From Kosakonia radicincitans DSM 16656 (GTDB lineage Bacteria; Pseudomonadota; Gammaproteobacteria; Enterobacterales; Enterobacteriaceae): DNA of 64,000 bases. The stretch is taken from assembly GCF_000280495.2 (NCBI RefSeq), contig NZ_CP018016.1:4402001-4466000 (forward strand). The letters run 5' to 3'. Shown here in pieces: positions 45,150 through 53,678 of this stretch. The notes beneath the pieces are model-generated. The model searched no databases and was not told the origin of the DNA. It saw only the letters and a list, made by a program, of their open reading frames with translations. The number at the start of each line of letters is the position of its first letter. The stretch's first letter is position 1. The position numbers were made by a program, and so were the translations under genes.

Positions 45150-47522
45150 TCAGAAATCGACGTTGACGCCCAGTTGCCAGGTACGGCCCGGCATGACGGC
45201 CAGCGCTTTGTCGTAGACATCCTGATTGGTGGACTCCTCAATGGTGCGGCTGCTCAGGTAGTCCCAGTATTTGCGGTCGGTAATGTTGTAAACGCCGCCG
45301 TTGATCTTCACGTGTTTCGCCACTCGCCAGTAGGCCGTCCAGTCCAGCAGTCCGTAACCCGGCACGCGCATATACTCGGTGCTGGAGTCATTAATCGCGG
45401 AGCCGGTATTGGTGTAAGACTCGCGGCTGGTGGCGGTGGCGCGTTTACCTTTCACAAAGGTGGCTGTCAGCGCAGTACCGTAGCGTTTCGCCGGATCGTC
45501 CCAGGCGACGCCCACGATCGCTTTCATCGGCGCGACGCTGTCGAGATCGATGTATTTGTCGCCCATATAGCTGGATTTCGATTTCCCTTCGGTGTAGCCG
45601 TAAGCCAGCGTGGCGCTCAGACCATCGACCTGCTCAAACCAGGTGCCAAAGTTAAATTTCGCGCTGATTTCGCCGCCGTAGATAAAGGCTTTATCACGGT
45701 TTTCCGCCTGATAAGTGGTGTAGATGTTCGACGGAACGTTGGTGAATTTATCCGGGTTATTGGCACGCGTATAACGGGTATATGCGATAAAGTTTTTGTA
45801 GCTGTTGTAGAACAGCGCGGTATGCAGCGTAACGCCTTCGGTGACCTCCCCTTTCATGCCCCATTCAACGTTATTGCTGGTTTCGGTTTTCAGATCGGTG
45901 TTGCCGATCAGCGCATACTGCTGGCGACCCGCATAGCTGGAACCCAGGTTCCAGGAGCCGTAAAGCTGGCTGGCATTCGGGAACTCGGCACCGCGTTTGT
46001 ATTGCAGGTAGGTCATCAGGCGCGGCGTGATGTCGTACTGGAAGGTTAACGACGGCAACAGTTGGGTGTCGGAATTTTTTCCGTACAGAGTGGAGACTTC
46101 GGACTCATCCAGCGCGGTACTGTTGGTCGTCAGACTGGAGAGGTTATCCGGTTTCATTGATTGATGAACAACGCGCGCGCCAGGAATGATGGCAAAATGG
46201 TGGCCATCTGCATCGAAGTTAATCTGATCCTGCACGAATGCGCCCAGCGTGTAACTTTTGCTGTCCGCTTCCGGCTGCATGATTTCGCTGTAGATACTCG
46301 GCACCGGCGACTGGTTAAACGGACGTTTGGTTTTGGTGGTGCTGGCGTTGAAACCGGCGCTCAGATCGTGGCGGCCAAGGGTTTTCGCCAGCGCATTCTG
46401 TATGCCCCAGGTATCGGTATCGTAATTGGAGTACACCGTTTCCATGGTGGCGGTGGTGCTGTCCGGCATGTAAGTGCGGTCATGCGCTTCGGTGTGCTGG
46501 TAATAAACTTTGCTGGACATGCTGTCCAGCCAGTCGTTCATTGGCGTCCAGTCATCTTTCAGGCTGACGCCCCAGCGGCGGGTCTGGCTGGTTTGCTGTG
46601 CGTCGCCGAGGATGGTGCTGCCGCTGCTGTTCCATGAGTCGTAATGGGTGTGATTGGTTTTGTGGTAGTAATCCAGCGTACCGGTCAGTTTATGCTCATC
46701 GTTTGGCTGCCAGATACCGGAGGCCATCATCGCATCGGAGTGCCAGTTCGCCGGGTACGCATCAATGGAGCCGCTGTTGTTGCGGGTTTGCTGACCATCG
46801 CGGCGGCTATAAACAAAGATACCGCGCAGGGTTTCATCCCCTGCCGCGCCGGTCACGCCGTTGTGCCAGCTACGATCGGCGGAGTCATAATCGCTCTGGT
46901 AACCAAAGTAGCTGTTTTTACCCGGGTGCAGATAATCGTCCGGTGATTTCGGGCGGAAGGAGACGTTGCCGCCAATCGAGGTGTTTGCTTGATCGGTGGG
47001 CGTCGCGCCGGACTGAATATCCACATTGCCGTACATGTACGGATCGATATAGTCACGGCCAATGCCGAAGGTGTTCAGGCCCGCGCGGCTGACGTAGCTA
47101 CGGCCGGTTGCATCCGGCTGCGGAATGCCATCAACATCAATTCCCACGCGGTTACTTTCCAGGCCGCGAATGTTGTAACCGGTGTAACCACCACGGTCAA
47201 AACCACTTTTGCCGTTACCAGAACCGCCGCTTGCGCCGGTCGCGCTAATCAGCGGCTCGTAACGCATGATAGAGCCGAAATCTTTCGCGCCTTTGTTTTG
47301 TAAATCCTGTGCGCTAACGGAATGGCTACTTCCTGCTTTCAGCACCGGTGCAGGCGCCGTAACGACCATCTGTTCGGCCGTATCCTGTTTCGCATTCGTT
47401 GCGGTAGTCGTCGAGGTATCGGTATCCGCTGCCAGCGCGGTGTTCTGATACAGGGCTGCGAGTAATGAAGTCACCACCACGCGCTTCCTGAAGCGACGCG
47501 GAGAAAGTTGCGATTTACACAT
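45150..47522 (-). CDS. TonB-dependent haem/haemoglobin receptor
   Basis: This 790-residue outer-membrane receptor imports haem or haemoglobin-bound haem. The signal peptide ends near residue 31 (ALYQNTALA), followed by the TonB box EQMVVTAP and a plug domain (GAKDFGSIMRYEPLISATG ... YNIRGLESNRVGIDVDGIP). The rest is a 22-strand barrel ending in the canonical aromatic residue (GVNVDF). The receptor motif reads AEFPNASQLYG instead of the usual FRAP/NPNL. It is longer than HmuR (about 660 residues) and closer in size to HmbR-type haemoglobin receptors. It is the first gene of the hmu operon and has a Fur box inside its promoter. Confidence 0.9.
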   Translation of the reverse strand: MCKSQLSPRRFRKRVVVTSLLAALYQNTALAADTDTSTTTATNAKQDTAEQMVVTAPAPVLKAGSSHSVSAQDLQNKGAKDFGSIMRYEPLISATGASGGSGNGKSGFDRGGYTGYNIRGLESNRVGIDVDGIPQPDATGRSYVSRAGLNTFGIGRDYIDPYMYGNVDIQSGATPTDQANTSIGGNVSFRPKSPDDYLHPGKNSYFGYQSDYDSADRSWHNGVTGAAGDETLRGIFVYSRRDGQQTRNNSGSIDAYPANWHSDAMMASGIWQPNDEHKLTGTLDYYHKTNHTHYDSWNSSGSTILGDAQQTSQTRRWGVSLKDDWTPMNDWLDSMSSKVYYQHTEAHDRTYMPDSTTATMETVYSNYDTDTWGIQNALAKTLGRHDLSAGFNASTTKTKRPFNQSPVPSIYSEIMQPEADSKSYTLGAFVQDQINFDADGHHFAIIPGARVVHQSMKPDNLSSLTTNSTALDESEVSTLYGKNSDTQLLPSLTFQYDITPRLMTYLQYKRGAEFPNASQLYGSWNLGSSYAGRQQYALIGNTDLKTETSNNVEWGMKGEVTEGVTLHTALFYNSYKNFIAYTRYTRANNPDKFTNVPSNIYTTYQAENRDKAFIYGGEISAKFNFGTWFEQVDGLSATLAYGYTEGKSKSSYMGDKYIDLDSVAPMKAIVGVAWDDPAKRYGTALTATFVKGKRATATSRESYTNTGSAINDSSTEYMRVPGYGLLDWTAYWRVAKHVKINGGVYNITDRKYWDYLSSRTIEESTNQDVYDKALAVMPGRTWQLGVNVDF

Positions 47523-47640
47523 AATATTTTGTAAGCCTTAGAATTTATTAGTATCAGGCTCACGTCTTACTTCCAGTCGTTCCACGAAACGAGAATACGT
47601 CAGGACAAAAATGCAGGTTATCGTTATGTTATGAGCTCAG

Positions 47641-47669
47641 ATAGTAATGATAATGATTATCACTTGCAA
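47641..47669 (-). promoter_or_regulatory. Fur box within receptor promoter
   Basis: TGATAATGATTATCA (47648-47662) is a perfect 7-1-7 Fur box. On the - strand it fills the 17-base spacer between TTGCAA (-35, 47664-47669) and TACTAT (-10, 47641-47646). Iron-loaded Fur would therefore block the haem receptor operon, and probably the divergent gene as well. Confidence 0.92.
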
Positions 47670-47750
47670 TGAATTCATAAATTTCTCACCTTTGTGTCCG
47701 CACTTTGCATACACTTTGCTGTCTGATTCGCCTTTTGGAGGGACGAGAAA

Positions 47751-48035
47751 ATGAACAAACCGGCGATTACTTTACATTATTGCTCGCAGTGTAACTGGAT
47801 GCTGCGCGCCAGCTGGATGGCGCAAGAACTGCTACATACGTTCAGTACCGATCTCGGATCGGTGCGTCTGATCCCCGGCACAGGCGGAATTTTTGTGATT
47901 GATATCGATGGCACAGTCATCTGGGATCGTAAGCAGGAAGGCGGTTTTCCCGATGCTGCAGAGTTAAAACGCCGCGTGCGCGACTACTGCTTCCCGGAAA
48001 AACCGCTCGGGCACGTAGAGAAAAAAAGCGATTAA
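47751..48035 (+). CDS. SelT/SelW/SelH family protein
   Basis: This 94-residue thioredoxin-fold protein belongs to the selenoprotein W-like (Rdx) family. The redox motif is Cys-Ser-Gln-Cys in HYCSQCNWMLRA (residues 11-14), with normal cysteine codons and no UGA. The segment IFVIDIDGTVIWDRKQEGGFPDAAELKRRVRD is the second family block. It may act in a small redox exchange. The start follows GGAGGGACGAGAAA. It lies divergent from the haem receptor across a region with a perfect Fur box, so iron control is possible. No partner gene is adjacent. Confidence 0.87.
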   Translation: MNKPAITLHYCSQCNWMLRASWMAQELLHTFSTDLGSVRLIPGTGGIFVIDIDGTVIWDRKQEGGFPDAAELKRRVRDYCFPEKPLGHVEKKSD

Positions 48036-48099
48036 GCGTCAAGCTGCGCAGGCAGTCATTGATGATGCGCATTGCGACCAATAAAAAGTTTTAGCAGGT

Positions 48100-48127
48100 A
48101 AAAAAAAGCCGCCCGCAAGGGGCGGCT
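48100..48127 (-). terminator. intrinsic terminator on - strand
   Basis: AGCCGCCC and GGGCGGCT pair around a GCAAG loop, with eight A residues on the + strand at the left flank (eight T on the - strand). It serves transcription coming from the right, for example from the orphan gene at 48460-48801. Confidence 0.8.
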
Positions 48128-48334
48128 GCAAATGCGACACCAGGGTTTCAAACGTCAGAATGGATGAAATATGTTCAGATTATCAATAATTTCAATGTGT
48201 TAACGATGAAAATATTCATTCACAAAGATCTTTTATTTTCATTACAAATCCCTGTTTTACAGGGATATTCTGATCATCGTTTTACAATTTGTTAGCACGC
48301 TCATTGTTAGTAACGAAGATGCACTTGCATGCCT

Positions 48335-48376
48335 TCAGACACAGAGCGGATTTCCTGTGTCTGAGGGTTCTTTTTT
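48335..48376 (+). terminator. intrinsic terminator on + strand, possible sRNA 3' end
   Basis: TCAGACACAG and CTGTGTCTGA form a perfect 10-bp stem, followed by GGGTTC and TTTTTT. No + strand gene ends nearby: the SelW-like gene stops 300 bases earlier. It may end a small RNA or a long 3' UTR. Confidence 0.65.
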
Positions 48377-48459
48377 CGGGTTTTTCATTCAATTACGGGC
48401 AGTACATTGAGCGTTCGCTGCACTGCCAGTAAATTTATTTTTACATTCAGTAATGGAAG

Positions 48460-48801
48460 TTATTGAGTGCTATTTTCGGCAGGTGGTTTGCGATTCGCCA
48501 TAATTGAAATAAAATATTTTTGATACGGCGAAAACTCAAAATTAATCGTGTCAGTCGCATCAAAATTAATAATTTTCACATACGTATAGCGCTCAATCAT
48601 TTCATGGCCAGAAGTGTCACCTCTGAAAAAATCGTGCATTCCGTAACTCTCTTGCTCTTTGCCCATCAACCACTCCAGACTCACATGTAAATGGCGAAAA
48701 ACCTGGCCTGCGAACCGTTCTGGCTTACCGTTTCCCGGCAAGCCAAATAAAACAAAAAAATCAAAAATATAATATTTTCTGCTATCAGATTTTTCCACCA
48801 A
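48460..48801 (-). CDS. hypothetical protein, AT-rich orphan
   Basis: An ORF of 113 codons opening at TTG or the adjacent GTG, with no ATG before codon 46, and a stop four codons upstream. The residues look protein-like (YYIFDFFVLFGLPGNGK, GHEMIERYTYVKIINFDATDTINFEFSPYQKYFIS) but I recognise no domain. The C-terminal half is rich in aromatic and beta-strand residues, the N-terminus lacks a good ribosome site. It may be the 3' remainder of a larger horizontally acquired gene, or a real small gene. The local AT richness supports foreign origin. Confidence 0.45.
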   Translation of the reverse strand: MVEKSDSRKYYIFDFFVLFGLPGNGKPERFAGQVFRHLHVSLEWLMGKEQESYGMHDFFRGDTSGHEMIERYTYVKIINFDATDTINFEFSPYQKYFISIMANRKPPAENSTQ

Positions 48802-49038
48802 CTGATATTGCTAAAGCGCTTATTCTTAATAATTATTACGGGCTATATCGTGCATGTCCGTTGCGTCAATGTTCCTAATTCTGCTTATTTAGTGGCATTA
48901 GTCAATACTCACTCATAGCGCCATTAAAAAAATAGGAAAAAACATCTTCGCAAGATTAAAATAAAAATGTTGCCAATAGTCCTGGTATTTTTACGGTTAA
49001 AGAGAGGGGAAGATATTTACCTTCCCCTGCATACAGTC

Positions 49039-49416
49039 TCAATACAGTGCGTTAATCAGCGTAAAACCCAGCGCCGTCATCAGCAACGAGCCCAGTACGT
49101 GCACCAGCACGGAGGTCATTGCCCACAGATAATTTCCCGTTTGCAACTGCGCGAAAATCTCCAGCGAGAAGGTTGAAAAAGTTGTCATGCCGCCGCACAG
49201 GCCCGTGGTGATCAGCAATCGCCAGGTGGGATCGAGATGCGGCTGGCGCGTAAAGAACGCCAGCGCGCCACCAATGATCATGCCACCCAGCAGGTTAACC
49301 AGCAGCGTACCCGGCGGCAGATTGGGAAAAAGCGCATTTAAACGTAGAGAGAGCAGCCAGCGGATAACGCAGCCTGCGGAACCACCCACAATGACGGCAA
49401 ATAAAGACTTCAGCAT
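49039..49416 (-). CDS. crcB: fluoride channel CrcB/FluC
   Basis: CrcB (FluC) is a small dimeric membrane channel that lets toxic fluoride leave the cell. The 125-residue chain has four helices. Family motifs are SAGCVIRWLLSLRLN near the N-terminus, GTLLVNLLGGMIIGGALAFF (about 35-55) and TTGLCGGMTTFSTFSLEIF (about 70-88). The start is the ATG giving MLKSLFAVIVGG; longer in-frame starts add hydrophilic residues with no support. Upstream on the same transcript is a fluoride-responsive riboswitch (49499-49565), so fluoride itself should switch the gene on. Confidence 0.95.
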   Translation of the reverse strand: MLKSLFAVIVGGSAGCVIRWLLSLRLNALFPNLPPGTLLVNLLGGMIIGGALAFFTRQPHLDPTWRLLITTGLCGGMTTFSTFSLEIFAQLQTGNYLWAMTSVLVHVLGSLLMTALGFTLINALY

Positions 49417-49498
49417 GTTTTTCCTCATCAATACATCACGTTGAGGCATGCGGGAGGGACAAAAGAAAAACGCCCGACATGCCTCCATTTAAGAGTCA

Positions 49499-49565
49499 TA
49501 TCAGGCGTCATCAGCTTCTCCAGGAAGCGGTTGGGTAAGGTGGAACGCCATCACCTTCTGGCGCA
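49499..49565 (-). ncRNA. fluoride riboswitch (crcB motif)
   Basis: On the - strand the leader has the conserved aptamer core: GGTGATGGCGTTCCACC, then about 20 bases, then AGCTGATGACGCCT. The GATGG-GTTC and CTGATG segments form the pseudoknot and ligand pocket of the crcB motif. It ends about 83 bases before the crcB start. A GAGGCATG/CATGCCTC pairing between aptamer and gene may be part of the switch. Confidence 0.93.
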
Positions 49566-49594
49566 TTGTTAATGATTTTGCCCCTGCAGGCAAG

Positions 49595-50164
49595 TTACAG
49601 TAAGCCTAAGTGCTCAACCAGAATTAAACTGCCGATACCCATCAGCACCACGCCGCCGAGCACTTCCGCCCATTTGCCGATCGCCGCGCCAAGAAAACGC
49701 CCCAGCAGCATACCCGTAGTCGCCATAATCGTTGTCGCAAGGCCAATCATCAGCGCAGTCACCACGATATTCACGTTGAGAAACGCCAACCCGACACCCA
49801 CGGCCATCGCATCCAGACTGGTGGCAATGGCGGTGGTCACCAGCAGCCAAAAACCGTGACGGCGCGGGGCTTCAACGTTTTCGTCAGGCGATTTGCTCAC
49901 CCCCTCTTTCACCATCCGCGCGCCAAGCGCCAGCAGCAGCACAAAGGCGATCCAGTGATCCCAGTGCATGATGTACTGGCTGGCGGCCAGCCCCGCAGCC
50001 CAGCCAATTACCGGCGTGATAGCCTCAATGACGCCGAAGATCAACCCTGTTCTCAGCGCTTCGCGAACGGGCGGACGTTGTAACACCGCGCCCTTGCCAA
50101 TGGCAGCAGCGAAGGAATCCATCGACATCCCAAAGGCCAGAATAATCATTGCATAGAAACTCAT
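49595..50164 (-). CDS. mntP: manganese efflux pump MntP
   Basis: MntP exports Mn2+ from the cell. The 189-residue protein has six helices with the paired family motifs [16 protein letters not shown] (about 11-26) and [20 protein letters not shown] (about 113-132); the Asp residues in MDSF and LDAM are thought to bind Mn. AAAGGG lies about 6 bases before the ATG. The 5' region is short. I could not find the yybP-ykoY manganese riboswitch that precedes E. coli mntP; a candidate MntR site lies about 110 bases upstream. It stands between crcB and zinT, not in its E. coli setting. Confidence 0.93.
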   Translation of the reverse strand: MSFYAMIILAFGMSMDSFAAAIGKGAVLQRPPVREALRTGLIFGVIEAITPVIGWAAGLAASQYIMHWDHWIAFVLLLALGARMVKEGVSKSPDENVEAPRRHGFWLLVTTAIATSLDAMAVGVGLAFLNVNIVVTALMIGLATTIMATTGMLLGRFLGAAIGKWAEVLGGVVLMGIGSLILVEHLGLL

Positions 50165-50274
50165 TGCTCACCCTTTAAAACCGCCTCAACAGAGGGGAAA
50201 AACACTGCGCTGCGAAAAGAGCGGCAATGGTGCCACAGCAACGACAAAAAGGCAAAAATTACTTATTTATCATC

Positions 50275-50296
50275 AACATATAGATGATGCTATGTT
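50275..50296 (-). promoter_or_regulatory. possible MntR site upstream of mntP
   Basis: AACATA (50275-50280) and TATGTT (50291-50296) form the outer arms of an MntR-type dyad, which in E. coli reads roughly AACATAGC-N4-GCTATGTT. Here the centre is 2 bases longer and the left inner bases differ. A second GCTATGTT lies at 50308. Confidence 0.35.
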
Positions 50297-50339
50297 TTAT
50301 AACCGAAGCTATGTTGCACACATTGATGATTTCTAATAT

Positions 50340-50354
50340 TGTTATATTATAACA
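50340..50354 (+). promoter_or_regulatory. Zur box upstream of zinT
   Basis: TGTTATATTATAACA is a perfect 7-1-7 inverted repeat matching the Zur core TGTTATANTATAACA. It lies 35 bases upstream of the zinT start. Zinc-loaded Zur would repress zinT. Confidence 0.9.
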
Positions 50355-50388
50355 TTTCATCACATAACAAATCATCAGGGAGCGCAGT

Positions 50389-51033
50389 ATGATCATGAAG
50401 AAATCCGCCTTTGTTCTGGGTATGGGCGTATTACTGGGTAGTACACAGAGCATGGCTCACGATCATCACCACGGAAAGCCGCTGACAGAGGTGGAACGCA
50501 AAGCCAGCGAAGGCATTATCGACGATAAAGATGTCAAGGATCGGTCACTGTCCGACTGGGACGGGATCTGGCAATCGCTGAACCCATATCTGCTGAATGG
50601 CGATCTCGATCCGGTGCTGGAGAAAAAAGCGCAGCACGGCGACAAAACGGTGGAGGAGTACCGCACTTACTACAAAAAAGGCTATGCGACCAACATCGAT
50701 ACCATCGGCATTGAAAATAATGTGATTGAGTTTCACACCGGCAAAACGGTCACCCGCTGCCGCTATGACTACGCCGGTTATAAAATTCTGACCTACACCT
50801 CCGGCAAGAAAGGCGTGCGCTATCTGTTTGAATGCAATGACGCGCAGTCAAAAGCACCGAAATTTGTGCAGTTCAGCGACCACATTATTGCGCCGCGCCA
50901 GTCGCTGCATTTCCATATTTTTATGGGCAACGAATCCCAGCAAGTGCTGCTGAAAGAGATGGATAACTGGCCGACCTTCTATCCGTACAATTTGAACAAA
51001 GCGCAGATCGTAGACGAAATGCTGCACCATTGA
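50389..51033 (+). CDS. zinT: periplasmic zinc/cadmium-binding protein ZinT
   Basis: ZinT (YodA) is a periplasmic, calycin-like protein that binds zinc and cadmium and helps ZnuA during zinc shortage. The 214-residue precursor has a signal peptide ([23 protein letters not shown]) and then the His-rich HDHHHGK. The calycin body includes [28 protein letters not shown] and the metal-site region ending [17 protein letters not shown]. The ATG at 50389 has GGGAG 6 bases upstream; the ATG at 50395 is too far. The Zur box just upstream explains its control. It does not lie next to znuA genes here. Confidence 0.94.
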   Translation: MIMKKSAFVLGMGVLLGSTQSMAHDHHHGKPLTEVERKASEGIIDDKDVKDRSLSDWDGIWQSLNPYLLNGDLDPVLEKKAQHGDKTVEEYRTYYKKGYATNIDTIGIENNVIEFHTGKTVTRCRYDYAGYKILTYTSGKKGVRYLFECNDAQSKAPKFVQFSDHIIAPRQSLHFHIFMGNESQQVLLKEMDNWPTFYPYNLNKAQIVDEMLHH

Positions 51034-51056
51034 TGCCTGCGGGTGATTCAGCCTGT

Positions 51057-51977
51057 TTACGCCAGATGTGCCTGCAACCAGCCTTTAACGTCCTGCGTCG
51101 CTATCTGATGCCGGGCGTTCCAGGTCTGCTCCATCGGCCACCAGACCCCTTCGCCGCGGGCGAAAGCGGTGCGATAGCGGCACATTTGATCCTCCGGTTG
51201 CAGGCGCAATGCATCCGTTAACGCGGGCAGCGTATAAACGCCTCTTTTAAATGCCTGCCCTGTTACGGCTTCAACGGTATCCGCAAGCGTGGCATACGAG
51301 AGCGTTTCCCCGGCAATCAGTACCACCTCATTCATAATGCGTGGTTGATGCAGATAGATAGTGGTAGTCAGCCGACCAATATCGGCAGGCGAAGTCACCG
51401 TCACCCGCGTCTCCCATCCGCCCAGCGCATTTATCGTTTTTTGCTCCAGATTCACCACATCGAATGCTGGTTCAAACAGGAAACTGGTAAACATACCGGT
51501 CGACACGATCACCCATTCGGTGCCGGTTTGCGCCCGCAACAGTTCCCGGACATCATACTGCTCGTCCCACACCGGCTGGCCGCTGCCTTTTCCCACCACG
51601 TCGTAATCCACACCAAACTGCCATGGAAAATAGCGGCGTATACCTGCAGCCAGCACTGCACGGGTGATTTTAAGCTGCGTACCCGTTCCGGCGACAAAGC
51701 CCATGCAATTGATCACCGTATCAAACTGCGCCAGCAGCGGGATGAGCGAGTCAACCGTGCTGGTCGCAATATCGACAGCGATAAATCTCGCACCGCGATC
51801 CACCCATTTTTGGTGTGCCGCCGATCGCAAATAGCCACATTCATCCCACGCGCCTGGCGAAACCACAACCGTAACTGTGCCCTGCGCCTGCGTCACGGCA
51901 GGTACCAGCATGTTCAGCACCGCCGCGCCGAGTTGTCCCGCCCCAAGCACCAATACGTTTTCGTTCTGTATAGCCAT
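51057..51977 (-). CDS. NmrA-family NAD(P)-binding oxidoreductase
   Basis: The 306-residue protein is of the NmrA/isoflavone-reductase-like group of atypical short-chain dehydrogenases. The N-terminal dinucleotide fold is VLVLGAGQLGAAVLNMLV (about 8-25) and the conserved block RRYFPWQFGVDYDVVG follows in the middle. The TVINCMGFVAGTGTQLK region lacks the classic YxxxK pair, as in this family. It may reduce an aromatic alcohol or aldehyde or act as a redox sensor. It lies divergent from a LysR regulator, which probably controls it. The C-terminus resembles members called aromatic alcohol reductase. Confidence 0.8.
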   Translation of the reverse strand: MAIQNENVLVLGAGQLGAAVLNMLVPAVTQAQGTVTVVVSPGAWDECGYLRSAAHQKWVDRGARFIAVDIATSTVDSLIPLLAQFDTVINCMGFVAGTGTQLKITRAVLAAGIRRYFPWQFGVDYDVVGKGSGQPVWDEQYDVRELLRAQTGTEWVIVSTGMFTSFLFEPAFDVVNLEQKTINALGGWETRVTVTSPADIGRLTTTIYLHQPRIMNEVVLIAGETLSYATLADTVEAVTGQAFKRGVYTLPALTDALRLQPEDQMCRYRTAFARGEGVWWPMEQTWNARHQIATQDVKGWLQAHLA

Positions 51978-52117
51978 TTCACGTCCTCATTCAATCAGAT
52001 GGCAGTTTTACTGCACTGCGAAAAGATTACGGCGAAGGCGTGATTTCGATAAGGTACAAAATTCAGGTTAGACTGTTCGTTAAAATGGGATAATCGAAAA
52101 AAAGCGGAGGGGGAAAA

Positions 52118-53011
52118 GTGGATAAACTGGAATCGATGCGCGTCTATGTGCAGGTGGTGGAAACGCGCAGTTTTGCCCGCACTGCAGAAGCACTCGGCCT
52201 GCCGCGCTCCACCGTCTCACGGGTAATTAAAGAGCTGGAAAACGGGCTGGGCTTGCAGCTTTTACAGCGCACCACACGCAAACTCAGCGTGACGGCGGAA
52301 GGAAGCCGCTACTACGAGGCGAGCAAAAGGATACTGGATGATATCACTGCGCTGGAGTCCTCTTTCCCCGGCACTCACGGCCAGCCCGCAGGTCGCCTGA
52401 AAATCGGCATGCCGCAATCGCTGGCGCGACACTGCATCCTGCCCCGGCTGGGTGAATTTTTGCACCGCTACCCGCAACTGGCGGTGACGCTGTGCTCCAG
52501 CGATAACGTGGAGGATGTGATCCAGGAAGGGTACGACTGCGTGATTCGTACCGGCAGAGTGGAGGATTCCACCACGCTGGTGGCACGCTCACTGGCGAAG
52601 TTTAGCTGGGTGGTGCTGGCTTCCCCGCAGTACATCGCGCAGTATGGCAATCCCGCTGATTTACAGGCGTTACGCCAGCATAAAGCCGTGGGTTATCTGA
52701 ATCACCGTACCGGGCGCACCACCGACTGGCTGCTGAGCCACGCAGGCGACGATCATGAAATTCGCCTCAGCGAGACGCTGATCGTTGACGATACGGATGC
52801 CTATATTCAGGCCGGGATACAAGGGTTGGGGCTGATTCGCGTCGCCAGTTATCTGGCGCAACCCTGGCTGGCAAGCGGAGCGCTGGTGCGCTGTATGGAG
52901 AACTACACCTTTGACTTGCCCCTGTCACTGGTTTACCCGCAAAGCCGCTATTTACCCCCCTCAGTGCGGGCATTTTATGACTGGAGCAAAGCGGTGCTCA
53001 ATCAGCAATAA
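52118..53011 (+). CDS. LysR-family transcriptional regulator
   Basis: This 297-residue LysR protein has the N-terminal winged helix-turn-helix (MDKLESMRVYVQVVETRSFARTAEALGLPRSTVSRVIKELENGLGLQLLQRTTRKLSVT) and an inducer domain starting AGRLKIGMPQSLARHCILPRL. It is of the CrgA/aromatic-responsive sort, as members with VRTGRVEDSTTLVARSL usually are. GGAGGGGG precedes the start. It is divergent from the NmrA gene across 140 bases, so the two form a probable regulator-target pair. The palindrome CCGGGC-AATC-GCCCGG just past the stop may end its transcript. Confidence 0.88.
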   Translation: MDKLESMRVYVQVVETRSFARTAEALGLPRSTVSRVIKELENGLGLQLLQRTTRKLSVTAEGSRYYEASKRILDDITALESSFPGTHGQPAGRLKIGMPQSLARHCILPRLGEFLHRYPQLAVTLCSSDNVEDVIQEGYDCVIRTGRVEDSTTLVARSLAKFSWVVLASPQYIAQYGNPADLQALRQHKAVGYLNHRTGRTTDWLLSHAGDDHEIRLSETLIVDDTDAYIQAGIQGLGLIRVASYLAQPWLASGALVRCMENYTFDLPLSLVYPQSRYLPPSVRAFYDWSKAVLNQQ

Positions 53012-53036
53012 ACCGGGCAATCGCCCGGCGGTTCAC

Positions 53037-53678
53037 TCAGCCTTTCCACGGCGACTGGCGGATGATGCGACAGAAGTTCAGCGGCGCAAAGTGCGGATCT
53101 TTATCGGCTAACACATCGGCTTTAACGTTGCCAAACGTGGTCGCAGGCCGGTGTTTAATGCCGTCATAAAAGGCCTGGATGATCTCCTCTTTAAAACGGG
53201 CCGGGCGTGGATATTGACCAACCACGGCTTCACGTTCCGCCTCGTCAAAACCGTTATAGCCAATGCCCAGCACATCCATTTCCACACCTGCGGTGACCAG
53301 CGCAATTTCCGGCGCCATAAATTCCGGAATACCCGGCGTGGTGTGCAGTGCAATGGCCGTCCACACCTTGTCCATATCCTGTTGCGTCACGCCATAGTGC
53401 TGCATAAATTCGCGCGCCGCATTGGCTCCATCCACTTCGAAACGCTTATCACAACTGCAATGTTCGTGGGTTAACCCCATGTCGTGAAACATACAACCGA
53501 CATAGAGTAATTCGTGGTCAACCTTGATATCGCGCTGCCTGCCCGCTAATGCCGCCCAGTAGTAAACGCGGCTGGAGTGGTTAAACAGCAGGTCTGATTC
53601 AGTATCGCGAACCAGGGCGGTGGCGTCGCGCGCCATCTGGCTATCAGGGATGCGAATACCTTGTACGTTGAAGCTCAT
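53037..53678 (-). CDS. HD-domain protein, cyanamide-hydratase-like
   Basis: The 213-residue protein has an HD metal-dependent hydrolase fold. His in NHSSRVYYWAALAG, the HD pair in VGCMFHDMGLTHEH and the Asp in EMDVLGIGYNGFDEAEREAVV are visible. The layout resembles fungal cyanamide hydratase and similar HD enzymes. The natural substrate is unknown; it may act on nitriles, nucleotides or small amides. Start chosen at the ATG giving MSFNVQGIRIPD, with GGAGAGAAAAC upstream. It lies divergent from a GlxA-type regulator, which could control it. Confidence 0.8.
   Translation of the reverse strand: MSFNVQGIRIPDSQMARDATALVRDTESDLLFNHSSRVYYWAALAGRQRDIKVDHELLYVGCMFHDMGLTHEHCSCDKRFEVDGANAAREFMQHYGVTQQDMDKVWTAIALHTTPGIPEFMAPEIALVTAGVEMDVLGIGYNGFDEAEREAVVGQYPRPARFKEEIIQAFYDGIKHRPATTFGNVKADVLADKDPHFAPLNFCRIIRQSPWKG

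Larger units (their letters stand above)
48036..48459. other. 424-base AT-rich stretch without a long gene
   Basis: No protein-coding ORF stands out. Two terminator hairpins face opposite ways: 48100-48127 ends - strand transcripts and 48335-48376 ends + strand transcripts. Each implies transcription from inside or beside this stretch, and no gene explains the + strand one. TTACAGGG repeats and poly-T tracts are common, and base composition is well below the window's norm. Confidence 0.5.

Noticed and set aside
45174..46049. Long + strand ORF opposite the haem receptor gene.
   Set aside because: Shadow of the receptor coding strand; no ribosome site, no family match. The same holds for the other long antisense frames (for example 6128-7099 and 37623-38753).
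47751..48035. Possible selenocysteine protein (SelW family).
   Set aside because: The redox motif uses ordinary Cys codons (CSQC) and there is no in-frame UGA, so no selenocysteine insertion is needed.
50165..50270. yybP-ykoY manganese riboswitch before mntP.
   Set aside because: The conserved loop sequences could not be found by eye; recorded as absent, pending a covariance search.
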